From: an uncultured Lachnospiraceae bacterium
GTDB lineage: Bacteria; Bacillota_A; Clostridia; Lachnospirales; Lachnospiraceae
Assembly: GCA_947175285.1 (NCBI GenBank)
Contig: CAMWMM010000107.1
Coordinates: forward strand, 1-11,736
Reading direction: 5' to 3'
DNA: 11,736 nucleotides
Shown: one piece after another, positions 1 to 7,169 of the stretch
How positions within the stretch are numbered: position 1 is the first letter of the stretch
How the letters are laid out: each line of letters begins with the position of its first letter
Notes under the pieces: model-generated
What the model saw: only the letters and a program-made list of their open reading frames with translations
What the model was told of the DNA's origin: nothing
The model's database searches: none
Made by a program: the position numbers and the translations under genes

Positions 1-1731
1 ATCCAGCATTCCCCACGCTGCCTGTGCAAGATACAGTTCCCCATTAGGATTGCCGAGTATATCCAGCGCTCCGCAGTCTGCAAGCAGCCACGGATAGGGT
101 TTATTGAAACCTTTTCCGTCCGGCGTATACGCCCATGCACCTAATCCTGCCTCCCCGAGATAATCCCATGCCGTCCACATGAAATCACCGATCAGATAAG
201 GATACTCTTTCACCATCTTCCAGTTTTTCGCAATATCCTGCGGAAATGTTTCGCTTCCCACAATGACTCTCTGCGGATGTGCCTTTGCTTCCAACGGGTA
301 ACGTCCCGAACCGTAATTGTAACCGGCAATATCCAGCAAATCCAATGCAGGCGACGTTGCCAGATCTGCTTTCTTGGAATTTGCGGAGCGGTTCATTCCG
401 GTGCCCACCATGTTAGTGACCATATTGAACATCGTACTGTTCATTCCGCTCATTGCCTTATCCTTATCATCTTTCCGTCCGCCCTCTTCGTCGTAGACGC
501 CCTTGCCTTTTTTCGCCGAAGCTATAATCATCAGGTTAAAACCACCGGTAACTGCACGGTTCGGGTCTTCTCCGTGAAGATATTCTACCATCTCCTTAAT
601 AACCGCAAGACCTTCTTCTTTTGCCGGTTCCGATACTTCATTGCCAATAGAATACATGATCACGCTCGGATGGTTGAAATCCCTTGCAACCAGAGCCTGC
701 AAATCATATTTATAATTTTTGCGCCAATCAGAGGCATAATCAAATTTGCTCTTATGATGAAACCACATATCCCATGTCTCATCCATCACATACATTCCAT
801 AGCGATCACATGCTTCCAGCAATGCCTCCGACGCCGGATTATGGGAAATGCGCAGCGCATTAAATCCCGCTTCTTTTAAAATGCGTACTCTGCGCTCCTC
901 ACTCTCCGCATATGTCGCTGCACCAAGAATACCGTTACCATGGTGTATGCAGCCTCCCCGAAGAAGTGTACTTTTCCCATTAATTGTAAGTCCCTTGCTG
1001 CTCCACTCAACTTTCCGGATTCCGAATGTTGTTTCTGCCGTATCCGTAACTGTCCCGTCTTTAGAAAGCCGCACGCGACAGGTATAGAGATTAGGCGTAT
1101 CCTCACTCCACAAAGCGGCGTTCGGGATTTCCATTTCCAGTCTCTGCCCTGTACCCGATGCCGCTGTTTTTCCATCCTTATCCAGTATCTCTACCCCGAC
1201 ATCATCACCGTTATGCCTTACTTCTACAAGAATACGTGCCTGCTCATAAGAAAGTGTCGAGATACGGATACCTTCCGGTTCAATGGACTCCTTTGCTCCC
1301 GCCCAGAGCCATACCGGGCGGTAGATGCCGCCGCCAGAATACCACCTGCTGTCCGGCTGACGGCTGGCATCCGCCACTACCCGGATTGTATTTTTGCCGC
1401 CATACTGTAACAGACCGTCCGCACAGATGAAAAACGGTATGTACCCATAGGCTGCGCCACCCGCTTCTTTTTCGTTTAAGAATACTTTGGCATTTCTGTA
1501 TACACCCTCAAACTGAAAAAGAATATGCCGATTCTCCCATTCTTTCGGCGCTTCAAATTCTTTTTCATAAGTGTAAACATCTCCATGAAAATAGGCGCCC
1601 GCGCTGCCGCTTGGTGCATCTGCGGTACGCATTTCTTCCAACATGGCATCATGAGGAAGTGTCACTTTCCGTCTGTCTTCTTTTCCCGCTTTATAAAATA
1701 ACCAGTCTTCATTAAATGACTGTCTTAACAT
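1..1731 (-). CDS. Glycoside hydrolase family 2 enzyme (beta-galactosidase-like), C-terminus cut by window edge
   Basis: 577 codons are present and the frame is still open at position 1, so the C-terminal part is missing. Seen: an N-terminal sugar-binding jelly roll (about 1-150, starting MLRQSFNEDW as GH2 proteins do), an Ig-like domain (about 150-245, ending TFGIRKVEW), then the TIM barrel with ALRISHNP (292-298), SIGNE with the acid/base Glu365, and VGSETFP with the nucleophile Glu494. The VGSET form of the nucleophile motif and GYNYG before it resemble GH2 members annotated as beta-galactosidases with C-terminal DUF4982 domains; beta-glucuronidase or another beta-glycosidase cannot be excluded because the diagnostic C-terminal part is absent. 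No signal peptide is seen, so it is probably cytoplasmic, acting on imported oligosaccharides. The ATG at 1731 has AAAGGAGG eight bases upstream, but that site lies in a strong hairpin. It is the last visible gene of the symporter operon, 97 bases after the araC-type gene. Confidence 0.93.
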   Translation of the reverse strand, partial: MLRQSFNEDWLFYKAGKEDRRKVTLPHDAMLEEMRTADAPSGSAGAYFHGDVYTYEKEFEAPKEWENRHILFQFEGVYRNAKVFLNEKEAGGAAYGYIPFFICADGLLQYGGKNTIRVVADASRQPDSRWYSGGGIYRPVWLWAGAKESIEPEGIRISTLSYEQARILVEVRHNGDDVGVEILDKDGKTAASGTGQRLEMEIPNAALWSEDTPNLYTCRVRLSKDGTVTDTAETTFGIRKVEWSSKGLTINGKSTLLRGGCIHHGNGILGAATYAESEERRVRILKEAGFNALRISHNPASEALLEACDRYGMYVMDETWDMWFHHKSKFDYASDWRKNYKYDLQALVARDFNHPSVIMYSIGNEVSEPAKEEGLAVIKEMVEYLHGEDPNRAVTGGFNLMIIASAKKGKGVYDEEGGRKDDKDKAMSGMNSTMFNMVTNMVGTGMNRSANSKKADLATSPALDLLDIAGYNYGSGRYPLEAKAHPQRVIVGSETFPQDIAKNWKMVKEYPYLIGDFMWTAWDYLGEAGLGAWAYTPDGKGFNKPYPWLLADCGALDILGNPNGELYLAQAAWGMLD

Positions 1732-1735
1732 AAAC

Positions 1736-1785
1736 GGAGCCTCCTTTGGAATAATATTTGATAATACTATTCTAAAGGAGACTCC
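1736..1785 (-). promoter_or_regulatory. Long hairpin in the GH2 leader that buries the ribosome binding site
   Basis: On the minus strand, bases 1785-1763 pair with 1758-1736 around the four-base loop ATCA (1762-1759). The pairing is 20 Watson-Crick pairs, 2 G-U pairs and one A-C mismatch (1773 with 1748). The 3' arm contains the GH2 ribosome binding site AAAGGAGG and ends four bases before the ATG. The 5' arm carries the matching anti-site CTCCTTT. No U-tract follows, so it is not a terminator. The likely role is translational control of GH2, possibly with RNase III processing. As DNA it could also be a protein-binding palindrome. Confidence 0.8.
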
Positions 1786-1797
1786 CTTATATCTTTT
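1769..1797 (-). promoter_or_regulatory. Candidate GH2 promoter inside the hairpin arm
   Basis: TAGAAT at 1774-1769 matches five of six bases of the -10 consensus and would start transcription near A1762, in the hairpin loop. A 17-base spacer places the -35 at 1797-1792 (AAAAGA), which is poor, as expected of an activator-dependent promoter. This -35 overlaps the proximal direct repeat by four bases. A rival -10, TATAAG at 1791-1786, has an even worse -35 at the matching distance and would start near 1779. Confidence 0.45.
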
Positions 1798-1831
1798 ATC
1801 GTTTATGTAACCTTTTTATTGTTTGTGTTAC
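1794..1831 (-). repeat. Two 18-bp direct repeats with 20-bp period, likely AraC-type operator
   Basis: On the plus strand TTTTATCGTTTATGTAAC (1794-1811) and TTTTATTGTTTGTGTTAC (1814-1831) agree at 15 of 18 positions and are separated by two bases. Direct half-sites about two helical turns apart are the usual target layout of AraC-family activators. The pair sits directly upstream of the candidate GH2 promoter and directly after the araC-type gene, whose stop codon (1833-1831) touches the distal repeat. The likely binder is that neighbouring AraC protein (inference). Confidence 0.6.
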
Positions 1832-3054
1832 TAAATTTTTGTTCCCCGGAAATCAACTATCTGGTTTTCTTTTCTGTACTCTCCCGGTGTCATTCCATAT
1901 TGTTTCCGAAAACGCTCCGTAAAATAGCTTTGCGACGGAAAACACAAATATTCGGCTATCGTGCCTATCTGTTCTTCCGAAAAGCGCAGCATATTCGCCG
2001 CTGCCTCTAAACGCGACTGCAGTGCATAATCCTGAAGCGTAATACCCATCTGTTCCGAGAAGTGCCGTGAAAGGTACGAACGGCTGAGTCCCAGTTCTTC
2101 CGCCATCTGACCGATGCTGAATTTCGTTGTACGGTGTCTTGCAATATAGTCCTTGCACTGTTCTATATAATTATCCTTTTTATCCCGCTCTTTTGCCAGC
2201 CGTACCTGCTCGCTGAAATCCTGCTCCACCATCAAGCAGATTTTCAGAAGCTCCATCACATCCGTACATTCCGAAACTTTTTGATAATACATATCGCTCA
2301 GCGTATAGGCATCAAAGGTATTCATGCCGCCCCGCATGGCTGCACGGGAAGCCAGACAGATTTGTGAGATTGCCATATACTCATATTGCTTGAATGAATT
2401 ATTCCGTGCCAGTCTGCCCACGCGTTCCAGTTTTTTCATATTTTCCGCATCAATCTGAACCTGCTTTTTCTGTAATGTCCCGTTTTCAATCCGCGCCAGC
2501 CACTCCTTCTCATTCCGATAGGAAAATCTGCGGTTCTCCTCCGAATCCTGCTGAAGCTGGTAAAAGCTGTGTTCGATATCCGGGATTCCCTCTAACTCTT
2601 TATTTTCCTGCATCAATTCTTTTTCCGAAACCGTACGCCCTGTCACCATATAGTAGACCATTGACAGGCATGAGAGCGCACGCGTCGGGGGCAGATATGG
2701 AATCCGGTAGTTTTGTTCCATGATACCATGCCGCCTGCGATACATATGATATTGGAAAAATGTCAGCTTCTCCGTAGCAATCGGTCCAATCAAATACATC
2801 CGTTGCTCTTCATCCAAAAAGGCCATGTAGTAAACCATGTCCTCCTCCATAGAAACAACGGGCAGACTACACGCTTGACATTTTTCATATAATTCTTTTA
2901 TCAGTCCGGCATCCGGCGGTACCTGCACAACATGTTCATCATCATTTACACGCATTGCCAGAACAGCACCGTCACCGGAGCAGACACATCCCTGTATCTG
3001 CCATGCCCGGTGAATCCGTTCCAGAATAAATTCCATAACTTCTCTTTGTATCAT
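1831..3054 (-). CDS. AraC-family transcriptional regulator
   Basis: 407 residues. The C-terminal 100 residues form the paired helix-turn-helix DNA-binding domain of the AraC/XylS family: first motif about 312-337 (FSIGQMAEELGLSRSYLSRHF), second about 361-395 ending in the family signature FRKQYGMTPGEYRK. The N-terminal 300 residues are the sensing part; this layout of about 400 residues with a poorly conserved effector domain is common among Lachnospiraceae sugar-locus regulators, and the ligand is unknown. Cysteines at 23, 25, 59 and 62 (a CxC and a CxxC) may or may not be functional. The ATG at 3054 has AAGGGAAGG upstream; the in-frame ATG six codons later has a poorer site. It lies inside the operon, 49 bases after the dehydrogenase fusion and 97 before GH2, so it probably senses a product of this pathway and controls GH2 through the repeats just downstream. 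Confidence 0.93.
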   Translation of the reverse strand: MIQREVMEFILERIHRAWQIQGCVCSGDGAVLAMRVNDDEHVVQVPPDAGLIKELYEKCQACSLPVVSMEEDMVYYMAFLDEEQRMYLIGPIATEKLTFFQYHMYRRRHGIMEQNYRIPYLPPTRALSCLSMVYYMVTGRTVSEKELMQENKELEGIPDIEHSFYQLQQDSEENRRFSYRNEKEWLARIENGTLQKKQVQIDAENMKKLERVGRLARNNSFKQYEYMAISQICLASRAAMRGGMNTFDAYTLSDMYYQKVSECTDVMELLKICLMVEQDFSEQVRLAKERDKKDNYIEQCKDYIARHRTTKFSIGQMAEELGLSRSYLSRHFSEQMGITLQDYALQSRLEAAANMLRFSEEQIGTIAEYLCFPSQSYFTERFRKQYGMTPGEYRKENQIVDFRGTKI

Positions 3055-3103
3055 TGCTACCTTCCCTTACAACACTCAAATCCCCAAAAGGGTTGTTTCT
3101 GTT

Positions 3104-4600
3104 TTATCTTCCCACGACCTGATAACTCTCCGGAGTGTACTCCATCACCTCAAAAAGATTGCCATCCGGATCGTGCATCCACATCTGCAGGGTGTTATCA
3201 AGCCCACGCTTGATATCCGTATCAAGATATTCCCTGCCACTGCAATCTATGATGTTTTGCCGAAATGCATAAATGTCATTTACTTCAAGGGAAAAATGGG
3301 TGAATCCCATATCCATTTGTGTTGCCGACTTGCGCTTCTTGACACCCATCTGGTCAAAAAGCTCAATAAAGCTTTCACAGCCGGGTAATTGAACATATAC
3401 CGACCACTTACGGTCTGCCTGTTTGCGGAAGACGGATGCATAAAATGGAATTTTTTTGCCAAGCGCATTGTTTTCCTTCTCAATATCATCCGCCATATCG
3501 CCATAAGTCAGTGTAAATTTCTCCTTACAGCCAAGAATATCACAGTAGAAACGCAAGGATTTCTCAATATCACGAACATTAAAGCCCACATGGCTTACGG
3601 CCTTGCACTTAGCTTCTGCGAGCTGCCCCGACTCAAAGCTTTGCTCCTGCGGATATCTTACGCCCATCTGTCTGCGGCAGTCATCAAGAAGTGCCATGAC
3701 CTCAAGTGTATGCTGCATCGGTATCATCCTGCCCTCAGTCAGCCCGGCACGTATTTCACCGGCAACATTGGAAAATTCTGTGTCATAGAGAAGCGCCTTT
3801 TTCTCATATTTCACTGTTTTCCCATTCTTTAATATTGCACTCTTTGCCATATGAAACATCGGGACATGAATCATGCCTTTTGTTCCCACGATATCAAAGT
3901 ATTCTCCCCCCTTTTCATCAAACGCAACCCGTATCTCGGCGGTGAAGCCTGAATACATCATCTGGATATATTCTGCAAGATCCACATCTCCCTTCGTGCG
4001 ACCGGCACAGACAATCCTTTCAGGCATACCGAAAAGCCTGTAGGCATAGGTCACAGGATAGATGCCGATATCCATCAGGGCACCGCCGATCATCTCGTTT
4101 GTGGTCAGTCGCGGATTCTTGCTAAACTTAAGCATTGGCCATGCATAGGCTGCCTTAACTTCCCTGATTTCGCCAATTTCTCCGGCATCAATCCACTCTT
4201 TTACCTTATGCGCCGTCTGATTATGCCATGTCCACATTGCCTCGGAAACATACACTCCCTCCTGCTTAGCGAGCGCAAAAATCTCATCCGCCTCGGCACG
4301 GTTTACTGTGAAGGGTTTCTCACATAAGACGGGCTTAAGGTTTTTGATACAGAGTTTCATAAACTCCGCATGTTTATCAGCAGTAAGCGCAATATAAACC
4401 CCTTCGACGCCCGGCGCATTAATTGCCTCCTCCGGCGTTGCATAAACCTTGCCGCCAAATTTGGCGGCAAAGTCCTTTGCCTTGCTCTCCGTCCTATTCC
4501 ATATAGCAACAATTTCGTTCTCATTTCCTTTTATCAGTTCTTTTGCGGTAGATACAGCGATACCTCCGCACCCTATGTATGCCCATCCAAATTTTCCCAT
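3104..4600 (-). CDS. Gfo/Idh/MocA-family dehydrogenase fused to a VOC (glyoxalase-fold) domain
   Basis: 498 residues in one continuous frame. Residues 1 to about 325 are a Gfo/Idh/MocA NAD(P)-dependent sugar oxidoreductase: Rossmann motif IGCGGIA (9-15), CEKPF with the catalytic-type Lys95, and GGALMDIGIY (172-181). Tyr181 where many relatives have His resembles the dimeric dihydrodiol dehydrogenase branch. Residues about 333-498 are a VOC/glyoxalase I-like module with both beta-alpha-beta-beta-beta halves: SHVGFNVRDIEKSLRFYCDILG in the first, THFSLEV and DPDGNLFEVMEY in the second. The four usual metal ligands appear to be His337, Glu413, His435 and Glu484. The dehydrogenase would oxidise a sugar or glycoside hydroxyl; the VOC half could isomerise, eliminate or bind the product (inference). 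No signal peptide. GGAG lies ten bases before the ATG, a rather long gap. It follows GH43 by 27 bases. I recognise no characterised fusion of this type. Confidence 0.9.
   Translation of the reverse strand: MGKFGWAYIGCGGIAVSTAKELIKGNENEIVAIWNRTESKAKDFAAKFGGKVYATPEEAINAPGVEGVYIALTADKHAEFMKLCIKNLKPVLCEKPFTVNRAEADEIFALAKQEGVYVSEAMWTWHNQTAHKVKEWIDAGEIGEIREVKAAYAWPMLKFSKNPRLTTNEMIGGALMDIGIYPVTYAYRLFGMPERIVCAGRTKGDVDLAEYIQMMYSGFTAEIRVAFDEKGGEYFDIVGTKGMIHVPMFHMAKSAILKNGKTVKYEKKALLYDTEFSNVAGEIRAGLTEGRMIPMQHTLEVMALLDDCRRQMGVRYPQEQSFESGQLAEAKCKAVSHVGFNVRDIEKSLRFYCDILGCKEKFTLTYGDMADDIEKENNALGKKIPFYASVFRKQADRKWSVYVQLPGCESFIELFDQMGVKKRKSATQMDMGFTHFSLEVNDIYAFRQNIIDCSGREYLDTDIKRGLDNTLQMWMHDPDGNLFEVMEYTPESYQVVGR
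4449..4470. repeat. Perfect 22-bp palindrome inside the dehydrogenase gene
   Basis: TTGCCGCCAAA is followed at once by its exact reverse complement, giving 22 fully self-complementary bases. It encodes part of FAAKFGGK (residues 44-51). As RNA it can form about nine pairs, mostly G-C, around an AAUU loop. No U-run follows, so it is not an intrinsic terminator. It may be a coincidence of Ala-Ala and Gly-Gly codons, an internal operator, or an RNA stability element. Confidence 0.55.
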
Positions 4601-4627
4601 CTTTCATGTTCTCCAATACAAATCATT

Positions 4628-5686
4628 TTATAATGTCCACTCATCACTCCACCTGATCACAGGCTTATCCCCTTCCCATTCAATAGGAAGCCATACGTAG
4701 CGGGCTATGGAGGTATTTTCCTTGTGCCTTACCTCCACACCAGGTAGATCGTGTACCTCTTTCGGTGAAGTATCCGGCTGGTAATCCTTAAAATACCGCT
4801 CCATACCGGAGATAATCTGCTTCGCCATGAACTTCACCCACCACTGAGGATTCCACCTGTCGGCACAGGCAATATACCGCTCCGTGCCAGGAATCTGTAA
4901 GACGCTGGTAATCTGAGCATTAAAGGTGGTATTGCTCTTGTCACCGATACAGGGATTCCCTAAATCCGTATACTCCCCGTGATAATCCGTAAAAGTACAT
5001 ACACGGCTGGGATTTGGAAAAAAGCCAGAGGTTCCTGACGTGAACAGATATTTTTTCCCCTTCCGTTCAAAATAAGCAGGCGCTTCCCTTGTCAGGGGCG
5101 GAAGCAGTCTGTCATAATGAACGGAATATTCCTCGGTCACTTCCGTATAATTCTCTGTGAGTGTAGCGCAAATCATCTGGAAGTGGGGACGTTCAAACCA
5201 AATATAGGCTTTCTTCGTCTGCTCATCCACATGGAGACAGAAATCTCCGCTGTCCATCTTCAGGGGTTTATAAACCTTGTGTACAAAAGTATAGGGACCC
5301 TCAAATCTGTCCGCGGTCATGACGCTGAAAAACTGGCTGACCTCATCCGCCATAATCTTCAGCCACGCCACATACTTCTTTGTCTTAGCACAATAGATAA
5401 TGTGGGGTCTGTCTACGCAATAGGTAGGATGCAACGGACTTTTTAAATCCTTTTCATGAGGTGGGATGATCAGCCCCTTATCTGTCCAGTTATACAAGTC
5501 CGGAGAAGTATACAATCTAACGCCCCAATGCCAGATTGTGCCTCTGCCGTCCGTATGCTCCTTGTTCTCACCATACCAATAGTACAAGCTTTCTTTTTCA
5601 TTATAAAATACGGTGAAACCATGAGCCTGTATGCGGTTTCCATTTGTATCTTTCCATTCTTTCCCCGGCCTGATACTGTTATACAT
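4628..5686 (-). CDS. GH43-type glycosidase, related to the exo-beta-1,3-galactanase branch
   Basis: 352 residues, a single five-bladed beta-propeller catalytic domain with no signal peptide and no added carbohydrate-binding module. Seen: DTNGNRIQAHG (13-23), YYWYGENKEH (35-44), VDRPHIIY (91-98), KMDSGDFCLHVDE (143-155), the acid region TREAPAYFE with Glu201, TSGTSGFFPNPS (217-228), and NAQITSV with Gln258. The first blade has AHG where classical GH43 xylosidases and arabinofuranosidases have the base-bearing Asp, and Gln258 falls where exo-beta-1,3-galactanases of GH43 use a Gln instead. I therefore favour beta-galactan or galactoside activity over xylan or arabinan, with moderate confidence. 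ATG 5686 has AAAGGAGG six bases upstream and overlaps the symporter stop by eight bases, so translation of the two is probably coupled. It likely cleaves what the symporter imports, in the cytoplasm. Confidence 0.85.
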   Translation of the reverse strand: MYNSIRPGKEWKDTNGNRIQAHGFTVFYNEKESLYYWYGENKEHTDGRGTIWHWGVRLYTSPDLYNWTDKGLIIPPHEKDLKSPLHPTYCVDRPHIIYCAKTKKYVAWLKIMADEVSQFFSVMTADRFEGPYTFVHKVYKPLKMDSGDFCLHVDEQTKKAYIWFERPHFQMICATLTENYTEVTEEYSVHYDRLLPPLTREAPAYFERKGKKYLFTSGTSGFFPNPSRVCTFTDYHGEYTDLGNPCIGDKSNTTFNAQITSVLQIPGTERYIACADRWNPQWWVKFMAKQIISGMERYFKDYQPDTSPKEVHDLPGVEVRHKENTSIARYVWLPIEWEGDKPVIRWSDEWTL

Positions 5687-7109
5687 AATTTTCCTCCTTT
5701 ACCGAAACATGTTTCAATTTATTTTTTTCAGTGTTCTTCATCGCTGTAAACTGCAACAGTGCAATTACCGGATACGCCGCTGCCTGTACGCCGATTACGC
5801 AAAAGATGATGAAATTCTGCACTGCCGCATTTTGTACAGGAATCAAAGTTTCAGTCGGAGCCTGATAGCCCAGCTGCGAGATTCCAAAGTTAAAGATACA
5901 AAGAGCAATGCCTCCCATCAAAGTCGTAATACAGTTCATCACAGAGGAAGAAAATCCGTCACAGCGTTTCCCGCTTACACACTCCACCTCATCCAAAGCG
6001 TCACCAAGCATACTCGAAATCATAAAGGTGGAAGGAATCAACCCTATCGTCCTCACTACCTGCCCTGCCAACACTAATACCAGATTTCCGGGATTAATCA
6101 AACATATCAGAACGCCTAAAAATGCCAGCACAAAACCCCCTGCCATCGCTTTCTCTTTACCAAGCTTATTGCAAACCGGGCGGCACAACACAATTCCGAT
6201 TCCTAACGGTGCCTGCCCCAGTGCGTAAAAAAGCGCCTGCGTATATCCGTCATTATAGCTTCCAAGCACCCAGTTGCAATAATAGAAAGTTCCTGCGCTG
6301 AACATCGCATTCACAGTCTGAATCAGAATCAGATAAATCATCAGGATGACCCACTTACGGCTCTTTAAACAGCACTTAAACTGCTCCTTCAAGGAAATTT
6401 TCTCCTTTTCCGCTTTTTCCTGCATGCCATTTTCTTCTGTTACCCGCTCTCTTGTATAAAAATATTCTAACAGAATCATGGGCAATGCTGCAACCGCCAC
6501 TCCCAGCATAACGCTTACCCACAGTCTTCTGTTGACTCCGATTAAAGGCACCACAATACAAGGAAATAAAATTGCAATCAGGGAACCGGCAGCCATATTC
6601 GGCGTATTAGTAATTAATGAAAGTTTACTTCTTTCGTCCTCATTGTGTGTAGAGAGGGGAACCATCAACGTATGCGCCGTGCTGTACATTGTATATGCTA
6701 CAGCATAAAACACAGTATAGCTGACAAAAATCCATATGGCTGTCAGATTATCATTTCCTTCCGGCACTACAAAAAGTAATATCATACAGATTGTCAAAAG
6801 GGGCGCAGAAAACAGAATCCATGGTCTCGCTTTCCCCTGTCTGGATTTTGTTCTGTCCACAATGATTCCCATATAAATGAATGTCAGCACATCCAGCGTT
6901 TTTGCCACAATCGGAAAAGCACTGATGAACAAACCGCCCCAGATACCGCTGATATCCAGCACATCCGTATAGTACACATTCAGATAATTTGACAGAATGG
7001 AGTTCATCAAAATTACGCTGATTGGTCCGAAAAAATACCCCAGCCACTTTTCTTTTTTCTCCACCTTCTCAGATTTAATCCGTGTATCAAATAATTTTGA
7101 CGATAACAT
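5679..7109 (-). CDS. GPH-family sugar:cation symporter (MelB/XynB type)
   Basis: 476 residues from ATG 7109. It is a polytopic membrane protein with about twelve hydrophobic helices and a hydrophilic loop near the middle (KAEKEKISLKEQFK). It matches the glycoside-pentoside-hexuronide:cation symporters: the N-terminus has EKWLGYFFGPI, then AKTLDVLTFIYMGIIVDRTKSRQGKARPW, the helix 2 and loop 2-3 signature. Compared with MelB, the first cation-site Asp is kept (Asp73) but the second is Phe77. The family imports glycosides and oligosaccharides with H+ or Na+; the substrate here is unknown but should suit the GH43, GH2 and possibly GH78 enzymes. A longer reading from GTG at 7121 (480 residues) has its AGGAG only one base upstream, too close; from ATG 7109 the same site is 13 bases away, also not ideal, so the start is uncertain. 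First gene of the left operon, divergent from tetR. Confidence 0.92.
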   Translation of the reverse strand: MLSSKLFDTRIKSEKVEKKEKWLGYFFGPISVILMNSILSNYLNVYYTDVLDISGIWGGLFISAFPIVAKTLDVLTFIYMGIIVDRTKSRQGKARPWILFSAPLLTICMILLFVVPEGNDNLTAIWIFVSYTVFYAVAYTMYSTAHTLMVPLSTHNEDERSKLSLITNTPNMAAGSLIAILFPCIVVPLIGVNRRLWVSVMLGVAVAALPMILLEYFYTRERVTEENGMQEKAEKEKISLKEQFKCCLKSRKWVILMIYLILIQTVNAMFSAGTFYYCNWVLGSYNDGYTQALFYALGQAPLGIGIVLCRPVCNKLGKEKAMAGGFVLAFLGVLICLINPGNLVLVLAGQVVRTIGLIPSTFMISSMLGDALDEVECVSGKRCDGFSSSVMNCITTLMGGIALCIFNFGISQLGYQAPTETLIPVQNAAVQNFIIFCVIGVQAAAYPVIALLQFTAMKNTEKNKLKHVSVKEENYV

Positions 7110-7140
7110 TTTGATAACCACGCTCCTTTTAGAACAACAC

Positions 7141-7169
7141 TTGTTTTGTTTATCTGTATTTATTATAAT
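7141..7169 (+). promoter_or_regulatory. Promoter for the TetR-family gene
   Basis: TTGTTT at 7141-7146, a 17-base spacer, then TATAAT at 7164-7169. The predicted start is near 7176, giving a leader of about 78 bases that holds the operator-like palindrome and the right AACAACAC copy. Confidence 0.6.

Noticed and set aside
277..1430. Plus-strand reading frames opposite the GH2 gene (for example 277-879 and 940-1410)
   Set aside because: They are mirror frames of a GH2 gene with all motifs intact; their translations are Cys/His/Arg-rich, without family motifs or ribosome binding sites.
1..1731. Calling the GH2 enzyme a beta-glucuronidase
   Set aside because: The diagnostic Asn-x-Lys carboxylate-binding motif of glucuronidases was not seen in the visible part, and the VGSETFP context fits other GH2 groups better.
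1786..1791. TATAAG as the main GH2 -10 element
   Set aside because: It is close to consensus, but the matching -35 position reads AAGGTT and the proximal half-site would cover the whole spacer. The TAGAAT at 1774-1769 fits the repeat geometry better. Kept only as an alternative.
3069..3096. Possible terminator or hairpin between the dehydrogenase fusion and araC
   Set aside because: ACAAC and GTTGT plus a tiny CC/GG stem can pair, but the stem is short and interrupted and no U-run follows, so neither a terminator nor a stable leader structure is supported.
3389..3832. Plus-strand 147-codon frame opposite the dehydrogenase-VOC fusion
   Set aside because: It is antisense to the linker and VOC half of a clearly coding gene and shows no recognisable protein features.
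7110..7121. GTG start for the symporter at 7121
   Set aside because: The ribosome binding site AGGAG is only one base away, too close for initiation; ATG 7109 is preferred although its spacing is long.
7141..7155. TTGTTTTGTTTATCT as a third copy of the AraC half-site
   Set aside because: It matches the GH2 repeats at only 11 of 15 positions in very T-rich DNA, has no partner two turns away, and lies at the symporter transcript start rather than upstream.
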